From assembly GCF_017876155.1 (NCBI RefSeq), contig NZ_JAGINP010000004.1:62001-126000 (forward strand): a DNA stretch of 64,000 nt. The letters are read 5' to 3'. The position numbers and the translations under genes are program-made. Source of the stretch: Azospirillum rugosum (lineage in GTDB: Bacteria; Pseudomonadota; Alphaproteobacteria; Azospirillales; Azospirillaceae). This document shows positions 36,561 through 44,760 of this stretch, piece after piece (within the stretch, counting starts at the first letter, position 1; the number at the start of each line of letters is the position of its first letter). The notes below the pieces were generated by a model, which was not told the origin of the DNA, did not search any database, and worked only from the letters and a program-made list of their open reading frames with translations.

Positions 36561-37061
36561 TCAGATGGAGATGCTCAGCGACTGGCGCTGCGCCGGGGGG
36601 CCGTCGGGGGCCGGGGCCGGCGGGACCATGGGCGGGCGGCCCGGGGCGGCGGCCTGCGGCCTCGGTGCCGCCGGCTGGCCGGGCTGCGCCGGGACCTCGG
36701 CGTTTTCGGCGCGCATGGTCAGGCCGCTGGCGACGGAGCGGTTGATGGCGACCAGCGTTTCCAGCTTCGTCCCGTCCAGGTCGATCAGGCGGGCCGTCGT
36801 CTCGCGGTCCACCAGCAGCGACAGGGCCGCGATGTTGGTGCGCACCTCCGGCGGGTGGCCGCAGTCTTCCTCGGTCATGGCCGCCTGGAAGATGGTCCAC
36901 AGGCGCTGGTTCAGTTGCAGCGCCGCGCGCAGGGCTTCCGCGTTGTCCGGGTTGCGGCCGGCGTCGATCAGGCGGCGCGCCGCCTCCGCCAGGGCCCACG
37001 CCTCCACGTCGCGCGGGTTGTCCGAGGTCGGTTTGTTTGCGTATGTCGGTGTCGGCTTCAT
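36561..37061 (-). CDS. flaF: Flagellar biosynthesis regulator FlaF
   Basis: This 166-residue protein has the FlaF core PRDVEAWALAEAARRLIDAG, LNQRLWTIFQAAM and IAALSLLVDRETT. FlaF works with FlbT in alphaproteobacteria to control flagellin translation and secretion. A Pro/Ala-rich tail of about 45 residues (for example PAQPGQPAAPRPQAAAPGRP) extends beyond the usual end. The ATG at 37061 is preceded by GAGGG at proper spacing; an upstream ATG at 37091 is less likely. flbT and flagellin genes are not in the window. Confidence 0.85.
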   Translation of the reverse strand: MKPTPTYANKPTSDNPRDVEAWALAEAARRLIDAGRNPDNAEALRAALQLNQRLWTIFQAAMTEEDCGHPPEVRTNIAALSLLVDRETTARLIDLDGTKLETLVAINRSVASGLTMRAENAEVPAQPGQPAAPRPQAAAPGRPPMVPPAPAPDGPPAQRQSLSISI

Positions 37062-37122
37062 TCCAAACCCTCGGGGCAGCCCGTCGGACAAATGTCTGTT
37101 CGCTCAGGTGCGAGTGACCGCG

Positions 37123-37151
37123 ATTGTCCGGGATCCTCCGGGTTTTGTCAA
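37123..37151 (-). promoter_or_regulatory. Sigma-70-type promoter for flaF
   Basis: On the minus strand TTGACA (37146-37151) and GACAAT (37123-37128) are 17 bases apart, a near-consensus housekeeping promoter 62 bases before the flaF ATG. flaF therefore appears to be expressed separately from the sigma-54 flgEKL operon. Confidence 0.65.
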
Positions 37152-37174
37152 CTTAAGGGACCTGTCCGAAACCT

Positions 37175-38164
37175 TTAGCGAGCCTTTGTCACGACCTGTT
37201 CGAGACGGCGCGGCGCCTGCCCGATCAAGTCCTTCGCCGCCTGTTCCACCACCGCGACGGCGATGCCGTCCATCAGGCCGCTGGCCTGCGGGTCGGCCTT
37301 CTGCCGGGCCAGCAGTTCCGCCCGCGGGACGGTGCTGACCACGGTCCGCGCGCGCTGGCCCCAGGGGCCATAGGTCTCCGGGAAGCCCGGGCCGAACAGG
37401 CCCAGCGTCGGCGTGCCGGCCGCCGCCGCGATGTGCATGAGGCCGCTGTCGTTCCCGACATAGAGCGCTGCCCGGCGGATGCAGGCCGCCGCGGTCAGCG
37501 GGTCCGTGCGCCCGGTCAGGTCGATCGCCCGCGCGCCCAGCGCGTCGAGCAGCGGCCGGGCGCGCTCGCGCTCCGGCCCGGCGGCCAGGACGGCGACGCG
37601 CGCGCCTTCCAGCGGCCCGCCCGCGGCGGTGATCCGCTCCGCCAGTTCGGCGAAGCGGGGTGCGGGCCATTCCTTGCCGGTCCAGTTCGCCGTCGGCCCG
37701 ATGGCCAGGAACGGGCCAAACCCAGCCGACTCCCCCGCCGGCAGCAGGCGGTCGGCCTCCGCGTCCGCCGCGGCGTCGATCCACAGCCGCGGGTCGGGCG
37801 GCGGCGACAGCCCCAGCACCCGGCCGATCTCCTGCACCTTGTGCAGTTCCGGGGCGCGGGCGTGGAAGACGCGCCGTTTCGCCGGGACCAGACGCCCGAC
37901 CGCCGAGTTGCGCAGGTCGACCACGAGATCCCAGCGGATCCGCACGCACTCCAGCCAGAGGTCGATCCAGTGGCGCGCGAAGGAGCGCTTGGGCATGGCG
38001 ATCAGCCGCTCCAGCCCCGGCACGGCGCGGAACAGTGGGGCGGGCAGCGGCCCGCAGGCGACCGTCAGGCGGGCGCCCGGATGGCGGTCCACCAGATGGG
38101 CGAGCAGGCCGGTGGAGAGGACCGCGTCGCCCAGGCGGTTGGAGGTGATGAAGAGGATGCGCAC
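37175..38164 (-). CDS. Glycosyltransferase family 9 (heptosyltransferase-like)
   Basis: This 329-residue enzyme of the ADP-heptose:LPS heptosyltransferase family begins MRILFITSNRLGDAVLSTGL. It has LVVDLRNSAVGRL, AIGPTANWTGKEWPAPRFAE and the sugar-nucleotide site YVGNDSGLMHIAAAAGTPTL then GLFGPGFPETYGPWG. It could act in LPS core synthesis or in glycosylation of the flagellum. lptF lies 15 bases upstream on the same strand, favouring an LPS role. Confidence 0.85.
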   Translation of the reverse strand: MRILFITSNRLGDAVLSTGLLAHLVDRHPGARLTVACGPLPAPLFRAVPGLERLIAMPKRSFARHWIDLWLECVRIRWDLVVDLRNSAVGRLVPAKRRVFHARAPELHKVQEIGRVLGLSPPPDPRLWIDAAADAEADRLLPAGESAGFGPFLAIGPTANWTGKEWPAPRFAELAERITAAGGPLEGARVAVLAAGPERERARPLLDALGARAIDLTGRTDPLTAAACIRRAALYVGNDSGLMHIAAAAGTPTLGLFGPGFPETYGPWGQRARTVVSTVPRAELLARQKADPQASGLMDGIAVAVVEQAAKDLIGQAPRRLEQVVTKAR

Positions 38165-38179
38165 GTCCGGTTCCCGCCC

Positions 38180-39310
38180 CTACCGCGCCGCCGGCGCCCC
38201 GGCGCCGGGCGCCGGGCGGCCATCTCGGCCCAGGTTGCGGCCCAGAACCCAGGCGGCCGGCAGCAGCACCAGGACCGGCAGGACGTAGAGCAGCGGGACC
38301 AGCACGTTCGCCTTGGCAGCCAAGCTGCTGAGGCCCAGCACGGCCGACTGGATGGCCATGACGGTCAGCACAGCGGCCGTGACGCGCCGGGTCTGGCCGC
38401 GCCGGTTGAACTCGCCCGACAGGAGCGCCGCCAGCGACACCATGGTGTAGGCCAGCGCCAGCAGCGGCGAGGACAGGCGGTGGTGCAGCTCCGCCGTCAG
38501 GTCGCGCAGCACCTTGTCGTTGCCGGCCAGCTGCGGCGGCGGGTTCAGCAGCTCGTCGGTCGACCGCTCGCGCGCGTCGGGCCAGCGCTCCCCGCCGGAG
38601 CTGGTCAGCACCTTCAGGTCGACCGCGTAGCGTTCGAAGAACAACTGCGACAGGCGGTTGGTCTTGCGGTCCAGCTCCTGCCGGTTGCCGTTGAAGACGA
38701 CGAAGCGCGCGCCGTCCGACCCGGTCAGCATGACCGCGCGCTCACCGATGATGGTGACCGGCTTCTCCGGCATACGCCCGTCGTGGATGACCACGTTGTG
38801 CATGTTGCCGTCGCTGTCGCGCTCGCGCAGGAAGACGTTGAAGCGGTCCCCCACCTCGTTGAACACGCCCTCGCGCAGGAACAGCTGCGAATAGTCGCTG
38901 CGCACGGCGTATTCCATGCGCACCAGCTCCTGGTGGGCGGCCGGCGTGATCCACAGGTTCAGCACATAGACGATCACCATGACGCCGAAGGCCAGCACCA
39001 GCGCCGGCTGGGCCAGCGCGAAGGGGCCGATGCCCGCCGCGCGCATGACGTTCAGCTCGCTGTCGGAGGACAGGCGGTTGTAAGTGAACAGGATGGCCCC
39101 GACCAGCGCCAACGGCAGCACGATGCCGAGGAAGGTCGGCACCGTCAGCACCAGCAGCCAGAGGAACATCCGCATCGGCGCGCCGGCTTCCACGACCATC
39201 TCGATCAGGCGCAGGGACTGGCTCAGCCAGATCGTCAGCGTCAGCCCGGCGGTGGAATACAGGGTGGCGATCAGGAGGTTGCGGAACAGATACCGTTGCA
39301 GTCGATTCAT
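38180..39310 (-). CDS. lptF: LPS export permease LptF (YjgP/YjgQ family)
   Basis: This 376-residue inner-membrane protein has six membrane spans and a large periplasmic beta-jellyroll part between spans 3 and 4 (residues about 125-260). Family marks are MNRLQRYLFRNLLIATLYST and LPLALVGAILFTYNRLSSDS then ELNVMRAAGIGP. With LptG and LptB it extracts LPS from the inner membrane. The start at 39310 gives the canonical N-terminus; an ATG at 39319 adds three residues. lptG is not adjacent. Confidence 0.88.
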   Translation of the reverse strand: MNRLQRYLFRNLLIATLYSTAGLTLTIWLSQSLRLIEMVVEAGAPMRMFLWLLVLTVPTFLGIVLPLALVGAILFTYNRLSSDSELNVMRAAGIGPFALAQPALVLAFGVMVIVYVLNLWITPAAHQELVRMEYAVRSDYSQLFLREGVFNEVGDRFNVFLRERDSDGNMHNVVIHDGRMPEKPVTIIGERAVMLTGSDGARFVVFNGNRQELDRKTNRLSQLFFERYAVDLKVLTSSGGERWPDARERSTDELLNPPPQLAGNDKVLRDLTAELHHRLSSPLLALAYTMVSLAALLSGEFNRRGQTRRVTAAVLTVMAIQSAVLGLSSLAAKANVLVPLLYVLPVLVLLPAAWVLGRNLGRDGRPAPGAGAPAAR

Positions 39311-39446
39311 GAGGTGCATCGCGGGAAGCCCGGCGTGAAGCTGACGAGGTAAAGCGTCCGGGTCAAGTGTTGTTGTCGGGAGACGTCGGTACCGCGGCGT
39401 TTGGCAGCCCTTCAATCCCGCCTTCGTTTGCTCTAGACAGTCCGTC

Positions 39447-41621
39447 ATGGCGACGATCAAGGACGTGCTGGCCGATGCGCTGGCCCACCACCGGTCCGGC
39501 CGGCTGGCGCAGGCCGCCGCCGGCTACGAGGCCGTCCTGGGCACGGTGCCCGACCATCCCGACGCGCTCCACCTCCTGGGCGTCGCCTATCTCCAGGCCG
39601 GCCACCCGCGGGAGGCGGAGGCGCGCATCCGCGCGGCCATCCGCGCCGACCAGGGTGTTGATGGCCAGGGCGTCGCCGACTATCACGACAACCTGGGCAG
39701 CGCGTTGCGGGCGCTCGGCCGGGCGGAGGAGGCCGTCGCCGCCCACCGCGAGGCGATCCGCCTGCGGCCCGGCTTCGCCCAGGCCTTCTACAACCTCGGC
39801 AACGCGCTGGAGGCGCTCGGCCGGCTGGGGGAGGCGGCGGACGCCTACGCCCAGGCGGCGGCGCTGCGGCCGGACTACGCGCGGGCGCGCTTCAACCTGG
39901 GCAACGCGCTGGCGGCGCTCGGCCGCGCCGGAGAGGCGGCGGACGCCTACCGCGCGGCGCTGCGCGACGATCCGGGATTCGTGGAGGCCTGGGCCAACCT
40001 GGGCGCGCTGATGTTGCAACGCGGGGAAGCCGCGGGGGCGGCGGGGGTGCTGCGCCGGGCGCTGGCCCTGCGCCCCGACCACGCCACGGCGCTGGCCAAC
40101 CTGTCGGCGGCGTTCCTGGCAAGCGGCCCGGCGGAGGCGGCGGAGCCGGCCGCGCGGCGCGCCATGGTGGTGCGGCCGGACTTTGCCGAGGCGGCGCTGC
40201 GCCACGGCGACGCGCTGCAGCGCCGGCACCGGCTGGCCGAGGCCGGACGGACCTACGAACGGGCGGTGGCGCTGCGCCCGGACCTGGCCGAGGCCTGGGC
40301 CAACCTCGCGCTGGTGCGGCAGACCCAAGGCCTGCTCGATCCGGCGGAGGCCGGCTACCGCCGCGCCCTGGCCCTGCGCCCGGATTTGGCGGAGGTGCGC
40401 TCCAACCTCGCCTATCTGGAGCTGTTCCGACCGGGGGTGACGCTGGCCCGCGTGCTGGAGGCGCACCGCGCCTGGGACGCCGTGCACGGGGCGCCGCTGC
40501 GCGCCGCCTGGACGCCGCATCCACCTGACAACGAGGATCGCCCTCTGGTCGTCGGGATCCTGTCCGGCGATTTCCGGCGCCACCCCGCCGGGCAGTTCGC
40601 CATCCGCGCCGTGGAGGCGCTGCCCGCCCAGGGCGTGCGCCTGTTCCTCTACGCCAACCAGACGGAGGAGGACGATCTGACCGCCCGCTTCCGCGCCGCG
40701 GCGGAGCGCTGGCTGCCCGTGAGCGGCCTGACCGACGCCGAGCTGGCGGCGCGCATCCGCGCCGACGGCGTGGACGCGCTGATCGACCTGGCCGGGCACA
40801 ACGCGCGGGGGCGGCTGGGCGTCTTCGCGCGGAAGCCGGCGCCGGTGCAGGTGGCGTGGTCGGGCTACATGGCGACGACCGGGCTCGCCGCCATGGACGC
40901 GCTGGTCGCCGACGACCACCACGTGCCGGAGGGGGCGGAGCGCTTCTACACCGAGCGGATCCTGCGCATGCCCGGCGCCTTCATCGCCTACGACCCGCCA
41001 GCCGACGCGCCGGAGCCCGCGCCGCCGCCCTGCCTGGAGGGCCGGCCGGTCACCTTCGGCGCCTTCAACATCCTGACCAAGCTGACCGACGCGGTGCTGG
41101 CGACCTGGGCCGCCGTGCTGGACCGCGTGCCGGACTCCCGCCTGCTGCTGAAGACCAAGGCGCTGTCCTGCCCGGAGACGGCGGCGCTGTGGCGCGGCCG
41201 GCTGGCCGCGGCGGGGATCGCGTCGGACCGGCTGACCCTGGTCGGCGCCACCAACAGCCTGGAGCACATGGCCTGGTGCGCCCAGGTGGACGTGGCGCTG
41301 GACCCCTTCCCCTTCGCCGGCAGCACGACGACGCTGGAAACGCTGTGGATGGGCGTGCCGGTCATCACCCTGCCGGGCGAGACCTTCTCCAGCCGCCACT
41401 CGCTGGCCTTCCTGGCCGCCGCCGGAGTCGAGGGCTGCGTCGCCCGCGACCCGGACCATTACGTGGAGATCGCCGCCGGCTGGGCCGCCGACCCGGCGCG
41501 TCTGGCCGCGCTGCGCGCCCGGCTGCGTGGACAAATGGCCGCAAGCAGCCTGTGCGACGGCGGCCGGCTCGCCGCCCGGCTGGCCCAATCGCTGCGCGAT
41601 CTCCGGCACGGCCGGCCGTAG
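39447..41621 (+). CDS. TPR protein with O-GlcNAc transferase (GT41)-like domain
   Basis: This 724-residue protein has about nine to ten tetratricopeptide repeats over residues 1-330 (AFYNLGNALEALGRLGEAAD, ARFNLGNALAALGRAGEAAD). A SPINDLY/OGT-like catalytic region follows, with VVGILSGDFRRHPAGQFAI, LIDLAGHNARGRLGVFARKP, APVQVAWSGYMATTGL, TFGAFNILTKLTDAVL and DPFPFAGSTTTLETLWMGVP. The family transfers a sugar to Ser/Thr of proteins. Flagellin is a likely target given the neighbours. It is divergent from lptF. Confidence 0.88.
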   Translation: MATIKDVLADALAHHRSGRLAQAAAGYEAVLGTVPDHPDALHLLGVAYLQAGHPREAEARIRAAIRADQGVDGQGVADYHDNLGSALRALGRAEEAVAAHREAIRLRPGFAQAFYNLGNALEALGRLGEAADAYAQAAALRPDYARARFNLGNALAALGRAGEAADAYRAALRDDPGFVEAWANLGALMLQRGEAAGAAGVLRRALALRPDHATALANLSAAFLASGPAEAAEPAARRAMVVRPDFAEAALRHGDALQRRHRLAEAGRTYERAVALRPDLAEAWANLALVRQTQGLLDPAEAGYRRALALRPDLAEVRSNLAYLELFRPGVTLARVLEAHRAWDAVHGAPLRAAWTPHPPDNEDRPLVVGILSGDFRRHPAGQFAIRAVEALPAQGVRLFLYANQTEEDDLTARFRAAAERWLPVSGLTDAELAARIRADGVDALIDLAGHNARGRLGVFARKPAPVQVAWSGYMATTGLAAMDALVADDHHVPEGAERFYTERILRMPGAFIAYDPPADAPEPAPPPCLEGRPVTFGAFNILTKLTDAVLATWAAVLDRVPDSRLLLKTKALSCPETAALWRGRLAAAGIASDRLTLVGATNSLEHMAWCAQVDVALDPFPFAGSTTTLETLWMGVPVITLPGETFSSRHSLAFLAAAGVEGCVARDPDHYVEIAAGWAADPARLAALRARLRGQMAASSLCDGGRLAARLAQSLRDLRHGRP

Positions 41622-41771
41622 TCACGTCCATTCGTTTGTGTACTAACTACAGGCGCGCCGCGGCGGCGTTCCTGCGATTTATGTTGTCTCTGAACAATAT
41701 ATCAGTCACACATTCTTGACGATTTCCAATCTATAGTCGAAACCACAGAGCCGGACGCAAGGGGGTGCTGG

Positions 41772-42014
41772 ATGCTGAACATCGCGGCCATCCGCCGGGC
41801 GATTGAGGATGTGGAAATCGCGGCTTCCACGACGGCGGCGGATCGATTCGACGGAAGCCCGCCGCTCCGCGGCACGCTCGCGCGGCTCTACGGCGTCTAC
41901 GCCCAGCGCGTGCTGGAACTGCACGGCATTTCCGTCGACCTGGAGGAGCTGTGCACCCAGTGCTGCCGGCAATGCCCGGACGGCCGCTGCGTCCGTGACG
42001 AGGCCGCGGGCTGA
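41772..42014 (+). CDS. Small Cys-rich protein of unknown function
   Basis: This 80-residue cytoplasmic protein begins MLNIAAIRRAIEDVEIAAS and ends with a cysteine cluster, CTQCCRQCPDGRC (five Cys in 13 residues), that could bind zinc or an Fe-S cluster. AGGGGGTG precedes the ATG. The 150 bases upstream are clearly AT-richer than the region. It does not match a family I recognise. It lies between two TPR-glycosyltransferase genes and is convergent with the next one. Confidence 0.55.
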   Translation: MLNIAAIRRAIEDVEIAASTTAADRFDGSPPLRGTLARLYGVYAQRVLELHGISVDLEELCTQCCRQCPDGRCVRDEAAG

Positions 42015-42021
42015 CACAGCC

Positions 42022-43836
42022 TTACTTTTCGCCGATGAACCGCACCCACGGGAAATCCAGCACGTCGAAGGCGCGCACGCGCGGCCCCTCGCCCCGCCGC
42101 TCCAGCGCGTCGAGCACGCAGGCGGGTGCGGCCTGGTCGAGCATCCAGTAGCCCCGCCCCCGCCGCAGGAACCACGCGATGTAGGCGGCCGTGCGCTCCA
42201 GATAGGCGCGGCCGTGCGGGGTCGGCTGGAACCAGGCGAAGCAGACGGTGATGTCCCGAGTCGGCCCCCGCCCGCGCCCGTCGCGCAGCAGCCCGACGTC
42301 GAAGCCGGCCATCGCCTCCTCCAGCGCGCCGAGCCCGCCGGCCCCCGTGCATTCGGTGAGCGTGCATTCGGTGAGCGTGCAGTCCGCGTCCACATGGGCC
42401 AGCGGCCGTCCCAGCCGGCCCAGCAGCTGGTGCCAGCGCAGGAAGCGGATGCAGGCGTAATAGGTGATGCGGCGGTGATCGTCCCAGCCCGTGAAGTCCA
42501 CCCGCTCCCGGCTGGCGCCGAGCGGCAGGCGGGCGCGCCAGGCGGCGAGATCGGCCTCCGTCTCCGGCGAGGGATTGATGACGTGCACGTGCACCGCCGG
42601 CCCATGGGGCACCGCCGCCGACTCCAGCAACGCCCCGGCGAAGCGGCGGTAATAGCCGTCGTCGCAGGACAGGGCGAGAATCGGCCGATCTCCCTCCCCT
42701 GGCCCTGCCGGCGCGTCGAACAGCACCTCCAGCGGCGCGAAGGCGGACAGCTGCTCGTCGGCCGGCGGAATCCCGTCGAGGAACCCGCGCTCCGCCCGGA
42801 CCATGGACCAGAGCCGCAGCTCGAAGTCCTCCGCCAGCTCCGCCGGGGTAAAGCGGCGGGAAAAGCGCGCCATGAAGCGCGCAGCGAGGTCCAGCCGGCC
42901 CCGCCGGTGCAGGCGGTAGGCGACCAGCGCCGCCGCCCGCGAATCGCGCGGGTTGCGCCGCAGCGCCGCCAGGGCCGCGCGCGCCGCCCGCTCCAGCAGC
43001 GCATCGTCCGCCCGGCCGGCCTGGAGGAGCGCCAGCGCCGCGCCGACCAGCGCGTCCCCCGCCGCGGCGTGGCGCGGATCCGCCGCGAGCGCGTGGCCAA
43101 GCGTCCGCACCGCGCGCGCGATTCGCGCATCGTCGAGGCGGCTGTGGTGGGTCACGGTGCGGTCCAGCCCGGCCTCCGCCAGGGCGCTGACCGCGGCGTT
43201 GTGCAGGGCGTCGGCCTGCGCCGGGGCCAGCGCGGCCGCCTGCCGGCGCAGCCGGGCAGCGGCGTCAGGCCGGCCGAGGGTGGCCAGCGCGTTGGCGCGG
43301 TTGATGCGCGCCTCCACGTCCTCCGGGCGCAGGGCCAGCGCCTCGGCGAAGGCCTGCGCCGCCTCCCCCGCCCGGCCGAGCGCCAGCAGCGCGGTGCCCA
43401 GGTTGTTCCAGGCCTCCGGGAAGCGGGCGTGCCGCGCCAGCGCCTGCCGGTAGCGCCCCACGGCCCCCGCCGCGTCGCCGTCGGCCAGCAGCAGGTTGCC
43501 CAGGTTGTAGGCCGCCTGGACCTGCCCGGGGTCGAGCGCCAGGGCGCGGCCGAGGGCGCGCACCGCCCCCGCGCTGTCCCCGACGGCGCGCAGCGCCAGC
43601 CCGAGGTTGCCGGCGACGTCGCCGTCGTCCGGCCGGAGCGCCACGGCGCGGCGCAGCAGCAGCACGGCCCGCCGCGGAAGCCCCCGCTGGCTTTCCAGCA
43701 CGCCCAGCAGGTGCAGCGCGTCGGGGTGGCCCGGGATGGCTTGGAGGATGCTAAGATACAGCGGCCGGGCCTCGTCGAGCCGGCCGGCCTGATGGTGGCC
43801 GACCGCGGCGGCCAGGGCATCCCGAACTGTGACCAT
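42022..43836 (-). CDS. TPR protein with C-terminal glycosyltransferase-like domain
   Basis: This 604-residue protein has about seven tetratricopeptide repeats in residues 1-240 (PDALHLLGVLESQRGLPRRA, QAAYNLGNLLLADGDAAGAV). The C-terminal third resembles nucleotide-sugar transferases: ILALSCDDGYYRRFAGALL, a metal-binding type DxD in LAHVDADCT, and a late YWMLDQAAPACV motif. A 15-base tandem duplication right after the DxD adds TLTEC twice. Specificity is unknown; flagellar or surface glycosylation is inferred from context. It is divergent from the GT2 gene by 96 bases. Confidence 0.7.
   Translation of the reverse strand: MVTVRDALAAAVGHHQAGRLDEARPLYLSILQAIPGHPDALHLLGVLESQRGLPRRAVLLLRRAVALRPDDGDVAGNLGLALRAVGDSAGAVRALGRALALDPGQVQAAYNLGNLLLADGDAAGAVGRYRQALARHARFPEAWNNLGTALLALGRAGEAAQAFAEALALRPEDVEARINRANALATLGRPDAAARLRRQAAALAPAQADALHNAAVSALAEAGLDRTVTHHSRLDDARIARAVRTLGHALAADPRHAAAGDALVGAALALLQAGRADDALLERAARAALAALRRNPRDSRAAALVAYRLHRRGRLDLAARFMARFSRRFTPAELAEDFELRLWSMVRAERGFLDGIPPADEQLSAFAPLEVLFDAPAGPGEGDRPILALSCDDGYYRRFAGALLESAAVPHGPAVHVHVINPSPETEADLAAWRARLPLGASRERVDFTGWDDHRRITYYACIRFLRWHQLLGRLGRPLAHVDADCTLTECTLTECTGAGGLGALEEAMAGFDVGLLRDGRGRGPTRDITVCFAWFQPTPHGRAYLERTAAYIAWFLRRGRGYWMLDQAAPACVLDALERRGEGPRVRAFDVLDFPWVRFIGEK
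42347..42376. repeat. 15-bp tandem duplication inside the TPR-glycosyltransferase gene
   Basis: GTGCATTCGGTGAGC occurs twice head to tail (42347-42361 and 42362-42376) and a third partial copy follows (GTGCAGTCC). It keeps the frame and duplicates the peptide TLTEC just after the DxD motif. Confidence 0.9.
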
Positions 43837-43932
43837 GCCGCCTGTCTACACGCGCTTCGGACCCAAGTCCATGCGACCTGAGTCCATGCAACGGGACGCG
43901 CTGCGACACACAGGACCGCCGAAGGAGGTTCC

Positions 43933-44691
43933 ATGGCCGATCGGCCGCTCGTCAGCATCATCACGCCCAGCTGGGGGCGGGAGGCGTTCCTGCCGCTGTG
44001 CCACGCCCGCGTGCAGGCGCAAACCTGGCCGGAGGTGGAATGGCTGGTCTTCGACGACAGCCCGCGGCCGAACGCCTACCTCCAGCCCCTGGCCGGCCCG
44101 CGCCTGAAGTATTTCTACTCGCCCAGCCGCTACGCCATCGGCGAGAAGCGCAACATCCTGGCGGAGCACGCGCGCGGCGCCATCATCGTCCATTTCGACG
44201 ACGACGACTTCTACGCCCCGACCTATGTGGAGCGGATGGTCGAACGGCTGGAGCAGGGCTGCGACGCCGTGAAGCTGTCGGGCTGGTTCCTATACAGCGC
44301 GGTGCACGGCGCCTTCGGCTATTGGGACACGGCGCGCGGCGGGTCGCACCACCGCTGGGGCCGCAACGCCCGCACCTACGTCGACGCGCCGGACAGCCCG
44401 GCGTCCGACGACAACCGCATGGGCTACGGCTTCTCCTACGCCTACCGCCGGGCGGTGTGGGAGGCGGTGCGCTTTCCCGCCGTGAACGCCTGCGAGGACG
44501 CCCCCTTCATGACCGCGGCGCGGGAGCGTTTCCGCGTCCAGGACTTCCCGGACGCCGAGGGGCTGTGCCTGCACACCCTGCACGCGCGCAGCACCAGCCT
44601 GTGCCTGCCCCAGTACGAGCTGCCCCCGGCCTTGCTGGACCGCCTGTTCGGGCCGGAGGTGCAGCCCTACACCCAGGCCGCCGCCGGCTGA
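43933..44691 (+). CDS. Glycosyltransferase family 2
   Basis: This 252-residue GT-A fold enzyme begins PLVSIITPSWGREAFLPLC. It has FDDSPRPNAYLQ, the KRNILAEHARGAIIVHFDDD DxD region and an acceptor-side ED motif (NACEDAPFM). There is no membrane anchor. An excellent ribosome site (GAAGGAGGTTCC) precedes the ATG. The sugar and acceptor are unknown; its location suggests surface or flagellin glycan assembly. Confidence 0.85.
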   Translation: MADRPLVSIITPSWGREAFLPLCHARVQAQTWPEVEWLVFDDSPRPNAYLQPLAGPRLKYFYSPSRYAIGEKRNILAEHARGAIIVHFDDDDFYAPTYVERMVERLEQGCDAVKLSGWFLYSAVHGAFGYWDTARGGSHHRWGRNARTYVDAPDSPASDDNRMGYGFSYAYRRAVWEAVRFPAVNACEDAPFMTAARERFRVQDFPDAEGLCLHTLHARSTSLCLPQYELPPALLDRLFGPEVQPYTQAAAG

Positions 44692-44697
44692 GCATCC

Positions 44698-44760
44698 TCA
44701 TCCGGTCCGGCGCGGCGGTCATCCGGTCCGGCGCGGCGGTCATCCGGTCCGGCGCGGCCG
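44698..44760. repeat. Three 21-bp tandem repeats at the 3' end of the hybrid kinase gene
   Basis: TCATCCGGTCCGGCGCGGCGG occurs at 44698, 44719 and 44740, the last with one mismatch at its end. The third copy contains the TGA stop of the minus-strand kinase gene and its last four residues. The other two lie downstream and each carry a further in-frame TGA. Confidence 0.92.

Noticed and set aside
34192..36999. A 935-codon minus-strand frame opposite flgL and flaF
   Set aside because: Same shadow effect. It crosses a palindromic repeat and the bidirectional terminator.
41622..41771. Sigma-70 promoter TTGACG...TATAGT before the Cys-rich small gene
   Set aside because: The two hexamers are only 10 bases apart, too close for a functional promoter, although the AT-rich spacer suggests that one exists.
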